NCBI GenBank assembly: GCA_030062745.1
Contig: CP099841.1
Location: forward strand, 15,995,213 to 16,059,212
Direction: 5' to 3'
DNA from: Capitulum mitella
Lineage: Eukaryota; Arthropoda; Thecostraca; Pollicipedomorpha; Pollicipedidae
Length of the DNA stretch: 64,000 bases
Positions 11,381 to 23,060 of the stretch are shown here, in pieces. The position numbers were made by a program, and so were the translations under genes. Every line of letters begins with the position of its first letter. Positions within the stretch are counted from its first letter, which is position 1. The notes beneath the pieces were generated by a model, which searched no databases, was not told the origin of the DNA, and saw only the letters and a list, made by a program, of their open reading frames with translations.

Positions 11381-13525
11381 TTAAACCTGTAATTTGTATA
11401 CCATTTTCCGTTGGATAACGGACGGCAATGTCCAACTATTGTATTTTCAGTCAGTATGTCGTGAGTTACACGTGCATGCATTGTGTTAAACCTGAAAATG
11501 GGGAACTTTTCTCGATTTCAGATGAATGAGAACCTTTAACAAAACATTTGATCTGCTCACAGTTTTAAACGGAATCATTGGGCCCCACCCTCAAAATTTG
11601 ACTTTGAAATAGGTTTCAGGATAAAATAAAAGCCACAAGGAATTTTGGAAAATTCGAATAGCAGAACATCACAGCTTTTTGTTTTAATAAAAAATATTTC
11701 CATTTTTTTGAAAATTTGTAAATTGGTTACTGAAATACCATACGTTGATTCACCGAGGGTTTGCCCAAAAATCGTCGGATTTCAAAATTTTACGTTGCTC
11801 TAGCGTAAAAACCACTAGGTAGACCCAACTGAGAAGCGGAAATGTTGCTTCCCAGTCGCAGATTACCACCCAGAAAAAAAATTCGTCACAGTTTGAGACT
11901 ATGGTGTATTACCACCTTGTCGATCTCACGTGGAACGCCCCAACTGCCTGTGTTCGCCCGACCACTGAACGTTTAATGACCATATCAGAAGGATTTCTCG
12001 TGAGTGGCAGCTTGGAAGGAAATGCTATGGATATTGTAGGGAACAGGGGGAGAATAAAACCACTGCTTTTAACCCGCCATTGACTGGAAGCAGGGCGTTG
12101 AACACCCTCCCCTCCCCTCCAGAAAAACAATAGGCGAATTTCAGTGAACGGAACGGAAATATAGTTAGAGTTTTTGGCGTCTACAGTTTTAGGCCAGGGA
12201 TATATTTCCTCTTTCACACAGAAACGTGGCGCTCAAACGACGATTTTAGCAAAATGGCACCAATGGCCTTTCAAGGCATGGCAATGCTGCTGCATCAGGA
12301 AACTGAACATTGTTGTCAGTGCTCCTATAGCTAAAGTCAGTGGCTCTGAATATGAATATTCCGCCAATAATAAAAAAAAAAACATGATAGGAGTTTTTAT
12401 TACCACAGCCAATGAGTGATGCTAGGTAAGGTCAAGTCGAGTCAAACCACCATACCATGGCATATGTTTTACGTGGACAATTTAGACTTACGTCCGAATT
12501 CTCACGATGGATGTTTAGTGGCGGCCACTGGTGTCACAACCACCTAAGCCACAGCCCAATAGTAGCCCCATTTTTTCTTCTGTGCGGCTGGCTGTCTTGT
12601 ATACGTTGTCTATTGAAACGTAAATAATATTCGACCCTTGTCAGATCAATGCATATAAAACAGACGAAACATTTAATGAAACATGTCTCGGCGTTTTGTC
12701 TATCTGCAAAGAAATGTGCACCACGCCCCCGCCACGACGAACTCCCACGTCAGAACGTTCGCTTCCTGCGCCTCAGGCGGGAAGTTTTCTGCCGTTATAA
12801 GGGCGGACAAATGATTGCCACTGTTGGGGGCATACAGCCACTGTTGAATCATTTGTAAACAGTTGCAAAACAAACATCAAAAATTTTAAACTAATATACA
12901 ATGTAAATATATTTTGTCTAATAGTTTTCCTACGAAGACAGTCCTTTCTCCGCCACTGATGCCAGCTCGGACAGTCGATTATCCTTCGTTGGTGATTCCG
13001 ACGGTGGTGCAGAGACGGCGGCGACCATAGACAGTAATGCGTCTTTCCGCTGCAAGGCTCCGTCAGCTGCGTTAGCGGCGGCCGACGTGCTGTTTCGCGG
13101 ACGATCACCTTGGGCGTTGTATTACATGGCATTCCAATGCTGGAGGCAGCGGGGGTACATTGGCCTTCTTTGGGGCGCCTTTGCGGTTATGTTCCTTGCT
13201 ATGTTGATGAATGCGAGAGCAAAATGAGCACATTATTCCAGTTCAATCATGCATTCAGTTTTACCAACGGTATTACACATACCTTGTATGTGACATCAAT
13301 TCCATATTTTCCGATATCTTTGATGAGGTACTGTCTCATTTTCTTATTATGACGAGCCGCCACAGCGTATATCAGTGTGGGTAAAAGTAGGTACTATACT
13401 GAGCCTCCTGGGCAACGGTAGCCTCTCACTGTATGTGCGTGGTAAGTGATACGTGCAAGGCATCACCTTTCCAAGCTACGTAGGATGCTGTAGCTTGTGA
13501 CGCAAAATATCAGTCCGTGCCAATT
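11381..13525. other. Spacer, no gene recognised
   Basis: AT-rich sequence with several short open frames but no family motif, splice logic or strong repeat structure. The stretch 12720-13130 is more GC-rich and could be transposon debris. Confidence 0.4.
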
Positions 13526-13531
13526 TTTATT
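13526..13531 (-). terminator. Polyadenylation signal of cuticle gene 2
   Basis: AATAAA on the minus strand lies about 175 bp downstream of the stop codon of the cuticle gene ending at 13706. This is a plausible 3' UTR length for such a short transcript. Confidence 0.5.
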
Positions 13532-13705
13532 GCGGAGAACACCGTCAAAAAAGCCAAAATGCCAGCCATTTACCTTCAAACGACGAGGTCTGAAAGCTAT
13601 CGCAAACGTACGTATAACTTATCACTGCACGTTTCCGGCCGTAGTCGTTTCCGGGAGTATCAGACTCGTTCACTACCGTTGTCACGGTAAGGTCCGACAT
13701 TTCTC

Positions 13706-16700
13706 TTAAAATCCTCCTTCATTTGAGAAGGTGTTGGCGCGACTGCCGTCGGCGCCCTCCGGAATGGCGTCACTCTCCGCCCGGAAGCCGTTCTCGTCGG
13801 CCGTCCAGTTCACTGTCACCGGAACGTCGTTGCCGTTTTGGTCCTTGGCAACGAACGAGTAGGAGCCCTGCATCACGACGCCGACCTCCTCGCCGATCTG
13901 CTTGATCTGGCCGGTGACGTCCTGCTGGATCGGGTCAGTGGTCTCGAAGCCGTACTGGAAAGAGCCATCCTCGTTCTGGTTCATCTCCATACGGAGAATG
14001 CCGGCCTCCTGCAGGGAGGTGTACTGGGTGGGCTCAGGCAGGAACTGCTGCTGCGGACGGGCCGACGCCAGCACGGCCAAACACGCCAGAAGAAGCTGAA
14101 ATAGACAATACACGACAGATGGTAAGCAAGATCCGTTCGGGTCCACATCACTGGATTCCGTGCCCGCTGTGTGCGTGGAGTAGTAATAAAGTTTTTGCTG
14201 GTTTGCCCCTGAGTATGGACAGAGTTTAATATTGTCATAAAGTGGATAGTAAAAGATGGATATACTTTGTTCCATGCTACTTACTAGTGTACTGGCAATA
14301 AAGCTTTGTTCATCCTTTAGCAATAAAAATAAATATTAGTTATCAAACCGTAATCAGCTGATTACCATAGTTTCAAGAACATCGAATACCATTTAGTAAT
14401 AAACAACAACGCACAACTTTAAAATTATAACCGCATAATTTCATCTGAGGAGAAAAACGACAGCAATAGTCAGTCATCTGTAATCTTGTTCTTTCATTGG
14501 TAAACACACCTGCGAAGGTATAAAGATAAAACTACCAAGACCCGTAGAGCGTTGAGATGTCGTATGGAACTTATGATTAACAACTCAACATAAAACGTGT
14601 GCATGCGCAACAACGGGAATGGAGATGTCTCATACTGCGGGAGCAAAGTTTCCGAGGTGCAGCAGCCTGCTACGTATGTGCATACATTAAGTCGCAGGAC
14701 CAGCTACGATCACAAAACGAAACAATTTCAAAAGCCCCAGAAATTTGGTAAGCATGGGTAGCCAAACACATCCACAAAAGTTATTGCAACGAAATATTTT
14801 TCGACGAGCACACGATAATGGTCACAGCGAACCTTCCTGAGGTATGATACCTCGCGGCTAATGATATGATACCCCAGTAGCACACGAGCGAAATGGCGTA
14901 ATAAAATAAAGACCACATTTATTTTGCTTCGTTTCTAGTACAGTGTAGACAAAGGTATGTTCCAAACACAGTCTGCTAAGCTGCTAGTCCCGGAGGGCTG
15001 GACGGTATGGCCGATTCCCGGCAGGCGGTCGGATTCCGCCCCCCCCCTCCCCGAGATCTCGAGGAATACACATCCGATTTCATCGCAACAAACGGCAATA
15101 AATTTGCAATGACGCAAACTACACTTTGGAAAAACAAGTTTTCAAAATTTTGAAAGGGGTGGACACAAGGGGGGCTAAAATATGAAAATGAGGGGTACTT
15201 TTGGACTTCTTATAACTCCGTTGTTTATGCACCGATTTTCATGAAATTTATATGAATAGAGAGATAATGGATGGGACTTTTAAAATTTATGCGTGCATTT
15301 GAAATTTTGACAAAAACTCATAGGCGTTCACAGGGTTTCAAAAATGGTGGAATTAATTAATTAACTTTTTAAGAAATGAATGAACAAAAAAGCAAAAACA
15401 CTTTTTTGATTTCTGCTAGTCATGTTATGCTAAAGAAACACAAATCGCATTACACTGTTTGTGTAATGTTAGCATAGGCGGTGCCAGGGACATGGAAAAG
15501 GGGGAACTGTCGCGGTCACCTGCTCTTCGGACCAACTTGTGACTTTTGACCTTAAATGACCTCTAATGACCTTGGAGTCACTTGGAATCACCTCGTGCGC
15601 ATTTAATATTATCTGTACACGTTTTCAATCATTTGAATTCACTCTATTGCAAAAATTCCATTTTACGGCTATTGTGATATAGTGTGCGCGCACTGACGTT
15701 TTGGATCATAGCTCCGTGCTCCGACCTGATATCGACCTAAAACTTAGTACACGAGTAGAGAGCACCCTTGTACGTCATACGTATTCCGAGTTTGGCATTT
15801 CAAAAAATAATGCCGAAATTATTACTATAAAACCAGATTTTGACTTTTGATCTTGACCTGACCTTGTAAAGTGACCTCAGATAAATTAAATTGTATTTGC
15901 ACGTTGCCCACCCATTTAGCTATACATCCATATAAAGTTTTAAGCTCTATCTTAAAAACGCGAGTTTTGGCAGTCATTTTCCTTTTACCTTCAAGAGAGC
16001 CAAAAATGGCCTGAGGTGTCTCCTAAAAACGTTACCTGACTCCGCCCCTGTCCAAAATAGAATTTCGAAATTTTGTCACAGTACGTAGACAAATGGCTAG
16101 GAAAACTGACATAGTTTCGTAAAGCTGCACCAAAAACCCTAGAATTGACAAGCAGAAAACCCGAGGGGGGGCGGATTCAGCCCCCCTGCTGGGAATAGGG
16201 TTAACCCGACATTTGCTGGCGGCTCTTGTCACAATACATTACTACAGAACGTTTAAAATACTTCTAAACAACTGTAAGGTTATATTTCATCCGAGGTTCG
16301 TCTGAAGAGACTCTTGGGTCGAAACGCTGCATTTGCATTTACCTGGCTTGAATAGTAGTGCACAGATTCGGGTGACTGCAACAGAAATTTAATGACAAGT
16401 TTACGCTTCAGCGATTTTAGATCAGGTACACTTAACCTCTTCCACACGAGCATGTCACGCTCAAATAACGATTTAAATGGTGACCCGCAGCATACGGTGG
16501 AATTAAAATGGCTGAAATAGGATCCAGGATTTCAACGAGCTGCACTCGTCAGCTACTTATTGTTCGACCGCTCAACGAGCTTTCCATCCAGCTACAATAG
16601 ACGGAAAGCTTCCATTTGCAGTCGTTTAGAGGCTATATTCTCATATAAGATGAGCTTGCGTGGGACGGACTCGAGCGACACGGCAGTAACAAAGCCAACT

Positions 16701-16722
16701 GATGCGTACTTACGAGCTTCAT
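13706..16722 (-). CDS. Cuticle protein 2, RR type, two coding exons with TE-bearing intron
   Basis: The predicted CDS runs on the minus strand from exon 16722-16714 (MKL, donor GTAAGTA) to exon 14095-13706 (acceptor ctatttcag), phase 0, 132 residues. Residues 1-16 form a signal peptide ending ASA before RPQ. Residues 34-55 contain EAGILRMEMNQNEDGSFQY, nearly identical to gene 1. Residues 80-115 form the RR-like segment: GSYSFVAKDQNGNDVP, then NWTADENGF and DAIPE, again with W for the usual Y. A 17-residue polar tail (GADGSRANTFSNEGGF-type) is not present in gene 1. The open frame extends 76 codons past the acceptor into the intron, but that part has no signal peptide and is not expected to be translated. 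The 2.6-kb intron holds a family 1 element (14978-16204). Product is inferred to be an extracellular chitin-associated structural protein. Confidence 0.88.
14978..16204 (+). mobile_element. Family 1 TTAA element, copy A, inside intron of cuticle gene 2
   Basis: The left end is decayed (CTAGTCCCGG in place of TTAACCCTATTCCCGG). The right end is clean: CTGGGAATAGGG followed by TTAA at 16201-16204. The subterminal G/C palindromes (GGCGGATTCAGCCCCCC-type) are present. Length about 1.23 kb matches the other copies. No transposase frame is present, so it is non-autonomous. TTAA duplication plus CCC-starting inverted ends is the piggyBac hallmark. It carries TGACCT half-sites at about 15548-15590 and 15850-15885. 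Confidence 0.85.
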
Positions 16723-16750
16723 CGTCGTCTTTCGGTGGTAGGACAGGCCT

Positions 16751-16787
16751 GTGTGATGCTAGCTTCGTGTGTCTCGCGGGTTTTATA
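16751..16787 (-). promoter_or_regulatory. TATA box and initiator of cuticle gene 2
   Basis: On the minus strand TATAAAA spans 16787-16781. An initiator-like TCACAC has its A at 16754, 33 bp from the first T, which is the same spacing as at gene 1. The start codon lies 32 bp further at 16722. Confidence 0.7.
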
Positions 16788-16822
16788 CCCAACCGGATGG
16801 ATAAGTTTTTGTTTGCCTTTTA

Positions 16823-17526
16823 GCGTAAGCCGATCAGCATGTGTACGTACATCGCATCACTAGGAAGATTGTCGAACGAGCACGCAAAGAGTCAAGGAAG
16901 TTTGATTGATTTGCAAGGGTTTGTGCAGATGGCAAGAAGTGTACGCAAGAATGATCAACAGAATGTCGGCCGTCGTCGGGAATGACGTCGTTCCAAGGAC
17001 TCAAAGAACCGAATACTGGCAGTCTTGCACATTTCTTTGGAACAAGGAAGTCGTAGATTGTTTGTGATTTATATCACTGGAAACATTCGTGCATATAGAT
17101 TCCACCGAAACAATATTGAATGACGCAACGATGATTGGTCAGAATTAAACGTAAACAGACTCGTTGTTACTCGGCGTTGTAGAAAACAGGATGTTTCTCT
17201 AACTCAATATTCACTGGAATATTGCTTTATTCACTGGTTATTCATCAACATTTTTTAAAAGTCATTGATTTACATTGCAAAAGGACCATAAACCTTTGCA
17301 TTTTAATCGTCCATTACCTGTACATCACACATGATTTATTTTTTTCTTACATGCATATCTGTTCAAACACTAGATTTCAAAACACTGCGTCCGGATACAA
17401 GTTTTCGTTCCACACTACGCGACATGCCATTTACATCCTAGGTTGTCTCGGACGTTGCTTCGCAGAATTAATTACGCCAGGAACACAAATAAGGCACAAG
17501 AATAGCACTACCAATCAGGACGGGAC
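16823..17526. other. Upstream spacer of cuticle gene 2
   Basis: No gene or repeat recognised. It separates the gene 2 promoter from TTAA-element copy B and would hold any proximal regulatory sequence of gene 2. Confidence 0.4.
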
Positions 17527-18756
17527 TCAACCCTATTCCGGGCAAAGGGGGCTGAATCCGCCTCCCTCGTGTTTTTTGCTTGCTTCCAGGGTTTTTGACG
17601 CAGCCTCACAAAACTTGGTCACTTCTCTTAGGTATTCTTTCTACGTACTCCGACAGAATTTCGAAATTCTTCTTTGCTCAAGGGCGGAGTCAGGCAACGC
17701 ATTTGGGAGAAACCTTAGGCCATTTTTGACCCTGTTGAGGGTAAAAGGAAAATGACTGTCAAAAATAGCGATTTGAATATAGGACTTAAAACTTTATATG
17801 AATGTATCGCTAAATATTTGGGCAACCTTGGGTAACCTTTAATCATCTGAGGTCATTTTAGAAGGTCGGGTCAAGGTCAAAAGTCAAAATTTGGTTTTAT
17901 AGTAATAATTTCGGCGCTGTTTTTTTTTTTAAATGCCAAGCCCAGAATACATATCACGTAAAAGGGTGTCCTCTGCTTGTGTATCAAGTTTCAGCTTGAT
18001 ATCAGGTCGGGTCACGGAGCTATAATCTAAAATGTCAGTGCGTTTACCCTTTATTACAATGGTCTCAAACTGTTCTTTTTTTAATAGAAGAATTCAAATG
18101 ATTAGAAACGTTTGCAGATAATATCAAATGTGCATGAGATCATTTTAAGTGACTCCAAGGTCACTGGAGGTCATTTATGGTCAAAGGTCACAAGCTGATC
18201 TGACGAACATGTGATCATCACCGTTCCCTTTTTCATGTCCCTGGCACCGTCTGTGCTAATATTTTACAAACATTGTAATACGATTTGTACTTATTTAGCA
18301 TCACATGACTAACAGGGGCCAAAAAAGTGCTTTTGCCTTTTTTGTTCATTCAGTTGTTAAAAACTTAATCCTCCTATTTTTGAAACCCTTTGCACGCCTA
18401 TGAATTTTCTCAAAATTTCAGGTGTGTACCAATGGTAAAAATCCCATCCACAATCTCACGATTCATGCCGATTTCATCAAAACCAGTCCAGAAACAATGG
18501 AGTTAAAAGAAGTCCAAAAATGCCCCCATTTTTTATATTTTTGCCCGTTTTCCACCCCTTTCCACCTTTTCCACCCCTTTCGAAATTTTGAAAACTTCTT
18601 TTTAAAGAAGTGTAGTTCACGTCATGCCAAATCGACTGCCGTTTGTTGCGATGAAATCGGATGTGTGGTTCTCGAGATCTCAAGGGGCCGAATCTGCCCC
18701 CCCCCCCTTCCTTGCTGGGAATCGGCGATACCGTCTCGGCCTCCGGGAATGGTTAA
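17527..18756 (-). mobile_element. Family 1 TTAA element, copy B
   Basis: Reverse orientation relative to copies A, C, E and G. Ends are TCAACCCTATTCCGGG (17527, TSD decayed to TCAA) and CTCCGGGAATGG followed by TTAA (18753-18756). Length 1230 bp. The internal sequence matches the other copies, including TCAAGGTCA at 17871-17879 and GGTCAAAGGTCA near 18179-18190. No coding capacity. It lies about 0.75 kb upstream of the gene 2 promoter. Confidence 0.88.
17871..17879 (+). promoter_or_regulatory. TCAAGGTCA nuclear-receptor-type site in copy B
   Basis: Perfect match to the extended monomeric half-site recognised by FTZ-F1/SF-1 and ERR type receptors. The orthologous positions in copies C (23919-23927, minus) and D (25821-25829) also match perfectly, and copy E (29905-29913) carries TCAAGGCCA. 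Binding is inference from the motif only. Confidence 0.45.
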
Positions 18757-19124
18757 TATAACTACGGGCGTAGCTTCGTATACCTTTGGTATGGAGCTTT
18801 CTACACCAAAGGAAATTATTGGCATGGAATTCCATACCAATATTTCCGCCCATGCATGTGTTTTCTTGCTTCATAAAACAAAGTTCTGTAAATACCTTAT
18901 CAGTGGTACATTTTAGGGTTCGATGAGTTTACTTTTCCATACCAAAGTTTTTCCCAGTTCTGCACACATCAATATAACCCTTTAATCCAATGATCTACGA
19001 AGCAAATCACCTCCTCTATCCACGCCAAAAATCCTGCAACCAACACCAACGGTCACCGGCGTGGGGGTGTTCGTTTGAATTCTGGCTCTTTAATCACGGT
19101 ATCGAACATGAAACGTCAATTAAT

Positions 19125-20384
19125 TTAACCCGTCCCCGACTGGGAGGGGGCAGTTGACTGCCCCCCCTGAGGTTTTTCTGGGATTGGGAGAGAACCAACA
19201 AACACAGCGTCACGGAACTTTGTGTACCTTTTGCTCCATCCATTTTACGCCTCGTGTCAAAATTTTGACCTCAGGTCAGGTCAGGTGTCTGACCTAGGTC
19301 AGGTCAAACACACCTGTGTCAAAAAAAGTTTGGCGCCCTCTAACTTTTTCGCAAAACAAGGTATCTCAATAATCTTGATTCAGTTTACTCTGTACATTCA
19401 CTAATAATCAGGGATTAGTGATCGTGATAGATGCAACAAATCTGCTATCTCAGATTTTTCAGAATTTTCCGGGTCATTGACCTAAGGTCAAGCCCATTTT
19501 TAAAACATATCGCTGTTTTTTTCGGAAACTGACGGAATATTCCATAACATTTTTAGTGTGGAGTGAAGCAGACATCTAGTTACCGTCATTGGGCAAAGTA
19601 TCAGTGACTTCCAGCCATTGACCTGAGGTCAGGTCACGAATAACTGTAGTGGGCCAAAATGTACCACCGTCAAAATCGACGATGAATTACTCAGAATGGG
19701 TAGAAAATGGCAGAAATAGCTTGCACAGACGTAATTAATACCACGAGCCTCAAAAAGTTTGAAAAAGTAGCATATTTTGGAAATAAACAGGCTCTCGCCA
19801 ATAAAGCTCCGCCAACTTTGTAGATTGGCAACTAATCAATTTTTCCAAAATTTAAGCATGAGAAACCATCACAAGAACCACAAAGATCAATAAAATTCAC
19901 CTAGATCGTCTTTTTTCGCGAAAATAAAGGAGCGCTAAAATTAGTTCCCGTCAATTTGATACCGCATACGCCAGCGGCGCACACTGACGGCTGACGAGAG
20001 AATTACCGTGTCTTTAACTCAACGTTTCGGCGTATATATTGAACAAATCTGAGGAAATTAGACGTGTATCGGCATCCGCGGACATTTACTTGTGCGCTGG
20101 TGCCTTTACCTATGCGTTATTAGTGACAGCCCTTGAGATTCAGGCCATTTCTCGGTCTCATGCAGTCGGCTATGAGAAAACATATATAGGGCGTAAATTG
20201 GCTTACATATTATCTAAAACTAAAAATGAGACCAGTTCCGAGCTCTACTCGTCACAGGCTTTTCAACGGTATGCTTATTTTTATCGTGCGACCAACCGTT
20301 CGTGAGTTAGAGGGGAGGGGCAGTCAACTGCCCCCCTCCCAGTCGCCGATGTTCGGGACGGACCGACGGTCGTGCGCGGGTTAA
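19125..20384 (+). mobile_element. Family 2 TTAA element, copy 1
   Basis: Flanked by TTAA at 19125-19128 and 20381-20384, with ends TTAACCCGTCCCCGACTGGG and, on the other strand, TTAACCCGCGCACGACCGTC. Each end has a subterminal hairpin: GGGGGCAGTTGACTGCCCCC on the left and GGGGCAGTCAACTGCCCC on the right. Length 1260 bp, no transposase frame. The interior has many TGACCT/AGGTCA words (19260-19310, 19480-19500, 19617-19640). It is distinct from family 1 but built on the same plan: piggyBac-type TTAA target, CCC terminus, G/C hairpins, AGGTCA words. Confidence 0.85.
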
Positions 20385-22701
20385 CATTGAAGATGAGAAT
20401 TCAATTTTTATCCGATTAGCTGTTACGAAAAAATATAAAACGGAGAGGCTGAACTGAATTTTGTCAATATTATACTAAACACCGCCTCACAAAGAAGACA
20501 ATGGGTGACGTCGTCGTTACGTCGGAGTGCCGAGCTGTCTGCAATGGCGAGATATCGGCCCGACGTCGGCATGCCGCTTACGACATACCGATTGTCTCAT
20601 TGATCTAGGATGGTGATATGTCCCCAAAGAGTTTTTTTTTTGGGGGCGATAAAAGCATTATTGATATATGCATCCCCTGTTATGACTGCGAGTTGGTTCG
20701 CAACGTTTGCAGCAAATTGCTCATGCTCGCCTTGAGCAGCACTAGGCCCAACCACGCCGACCACTAGTACACAAAGACAACTTCAGTGCCTTTTGGTGCA
20801 ATGAATAGCCAAATAGCCGACAATCCGCAATCAAAGTCCTCCTCGTAAACTCAGGAAATAGAAACTCGCACTCCTAACCACAAGGTTGTAGGTTCGAATC
20901 TCGACGCCGCCAGCTCTCGATCGGTGACATGGGGGGTGTGGATTTGACACACGACACTTGAGCCCAAGTGGCTATACGTCCTAACCCAAAACCAGCCAAC
21001 CATCCAATCCATGATCAAAACAAATATCGGCGTCTTCCCAGGAAAGCTGGTATAAGCGAATTCACGAATGGTAGGGTTTTGAAGGGATATATATATATAT
21101 ATATATGTATATAAAGAATTTTCCTAGCTGTGTGATGTGTCTGTGCAGAAGTACATAAATTTGCATGGTTGGATATCCTGATGTTAACATTACAACTGTA
21201 TTGCATTCGCTTTCCTAGGGATTAGATAGATTCGATAGATAGAGAAATTAGACTCAGATTAAATCCGATTTACTGTTTTCTTCCAAATCTGGTCCTGCTG
21301 CCTCAGGTAAGAACAGTTTGCTTAGGAAAAACGCATCTTTTGAACTGTTTAGTTTGCTTTGTGTATTTATCATTTTGTCTCATGGTTACGTGTTTAGTCT
21401 TCTATTGAACATTATTCCAGTTCAGCTCCAATATTAAGGGATTGGAGACTGCTGGGAATGCACGTTTGGATGCCAGGGTGCACATGCTACCCCGACTAAA
21501 GTTCCGCAGGCGCTTCTCTTCTGCCTCTTTAACAAGTTATTGGGAGTATTTTTGCCTCATGTAATTCAGTGCATGCATGTCACGGTTTGTTGGGATTTTA
21601 CGTACACTTCCAAGAATTCTGAATTGTCATTGTTTTTCTTGACCTTTTACCAGGTTGCATGATATAACATAAAAATAGCGGAAGTCAAGTGAGGCATTTT
21701 CAGGTCTTCATTTCATTGACGTAATATTTGAAGAAGTAGACGGGACTTCAGATCTGCTAAGCAGCAGATCTGTGCAGTCGTGCGCCACTTATGGAAACAG
21801 GGTTTACTCACTCAAGACCATAAGAGAAACAGAGGTGGAACGTCAGATGCTTCATGCAGCCCATCATTCAAAATGTTCCGAACTTGTAAATAAATGTCAT
21901 TGTGGAAATGTGCTGCGCATAACGACATCACCGATGTGCAGATGTATTTGCTCATTGTTCAATATATTTGGGGACTAATGTTGTTCAACAGAATATTTGC
22001 TACTGTTCTGCTACCACAGACCTTATCAATGACTGCCCTTCCTCCATCCGCGCCGCCTCAGACGCCTGAGGGAGAGGGGGCGATTGGGGAAGCGACTTCC
22101 GGCCGCGGCGCTCGCGCAAGACAACTTGAGGCTAGTTGGCAGGGCTGGTATGAAAATGTCCACCATGTTTGAAATTAAATCTAACAGTAAAAGGTAGGCA
22201 AAATTCGGAAATGATGCCCATTTCAAATCCCAGATGGCCATTTTTTCGCAAATTGAAATTCAAAATTTCAGCTTTCATTGTGTATATAATGCGTGTTTAT
22301 ATTTGCAGTAAATCTGGTGCATGATTATAGATGAGCCCAGGGCCTATCTGCTTGTTTTTAAATAGTACGCCTGTAATGAATAGTCCATGATATACAATTC
22401 CTTGAAATTCACCTTCTTCAAAAGCTGAAAGAAAACAAAATGTCTCAAACCTTAAAACGGTGAGCACAATCTGCCTAATTCACTCAGAATCGTGTTAAGG
22501 ACTACAGAAAATCCCACAAACCAAATTTCAGGGAGATCCCAGATGGTCGGGTGTTCCCGGTTGGTCGAGCTGGCCAGAATATGATTTTGTTCTTCTTTGC
22601 TGCATACCTTGCTCTCTCCTAAGTCCTTTGCTGCTTTCATTGTTTTCTGTCTTTTTTCAGATAAAGAAACTGGAAACAATATGGTTACAAGCATCGGTCA
22701 T
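20385..22701. other. Spacer with tRNA-SINE-like segment and (AT)n
   Basis: No gene recognised. A stretch at about 20870-21000 contains a Pol III box-B-like GGTTCGAATCTC (about 20892) preceded by a tRNA-like anticodon-arm region, then a tail ending in AACCAGCCAACCA. Related tails occur at 38378-38415, 10170-10207 and about 50505-50545, suggesting a tRNA-derived SINE. An (AT)n microsatellite occupies 21087-21112. The rest is unique-looking AT-rich DNA. Confidence 0.5.
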
Positions 22702-22775
22702 CAGGATTTTGACTGCAGGACTTGCAGTCCTGGATTGCAGTCCTTTTTAGCGACTGCAGTCCGATTAAAATCCTG
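22702..22775. repeat. 74-bp palindromic mini-element
   Basis: CAGGATTTT (22702-22710) pairs with AAAATCCTG (22767-22775). The interior contains CTGCAGGACTTGCAGTCCTG and GACTGCAGTC, themselves palindromic. It abuts the truncated end of the mariner relic. It could be a tiny foldback sequence; function unknown. Confidence 0.5.
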
Positions 22776-23060
22776 TTCTAAAAAGGGCAATGGGATTTAG
22801 ACTTCCCCGGCTTCTGCGGATGTTCTTGACGATTTGCCATGGTCTGTCTCTTCTTTTCGGGGTCGTAATGGTGTATCCATGTTTCGTCACCAGTTGCTAT
22901 TTTTGCGTCCAAAATTCTTCACCTTCGTTTTCCACGATGCCCAGGAGCTCTTGTGAAACCCAGAGCCGTTCATCCTTCATCTCTTCGGTCAGTTTGCACG
23001 GCAACCACCTGACGCAGACTTTACGATGTTCAAAACATTGATTATATGACCAGCTCCTCC

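Noticed and set aside
20878-20905. Functional tRNA gene
   Set aside because: Only a box-B-like word and part of an anticodon arm are present; the acceptor stem and a proper T-stem do not form, so a SINE is more likely.
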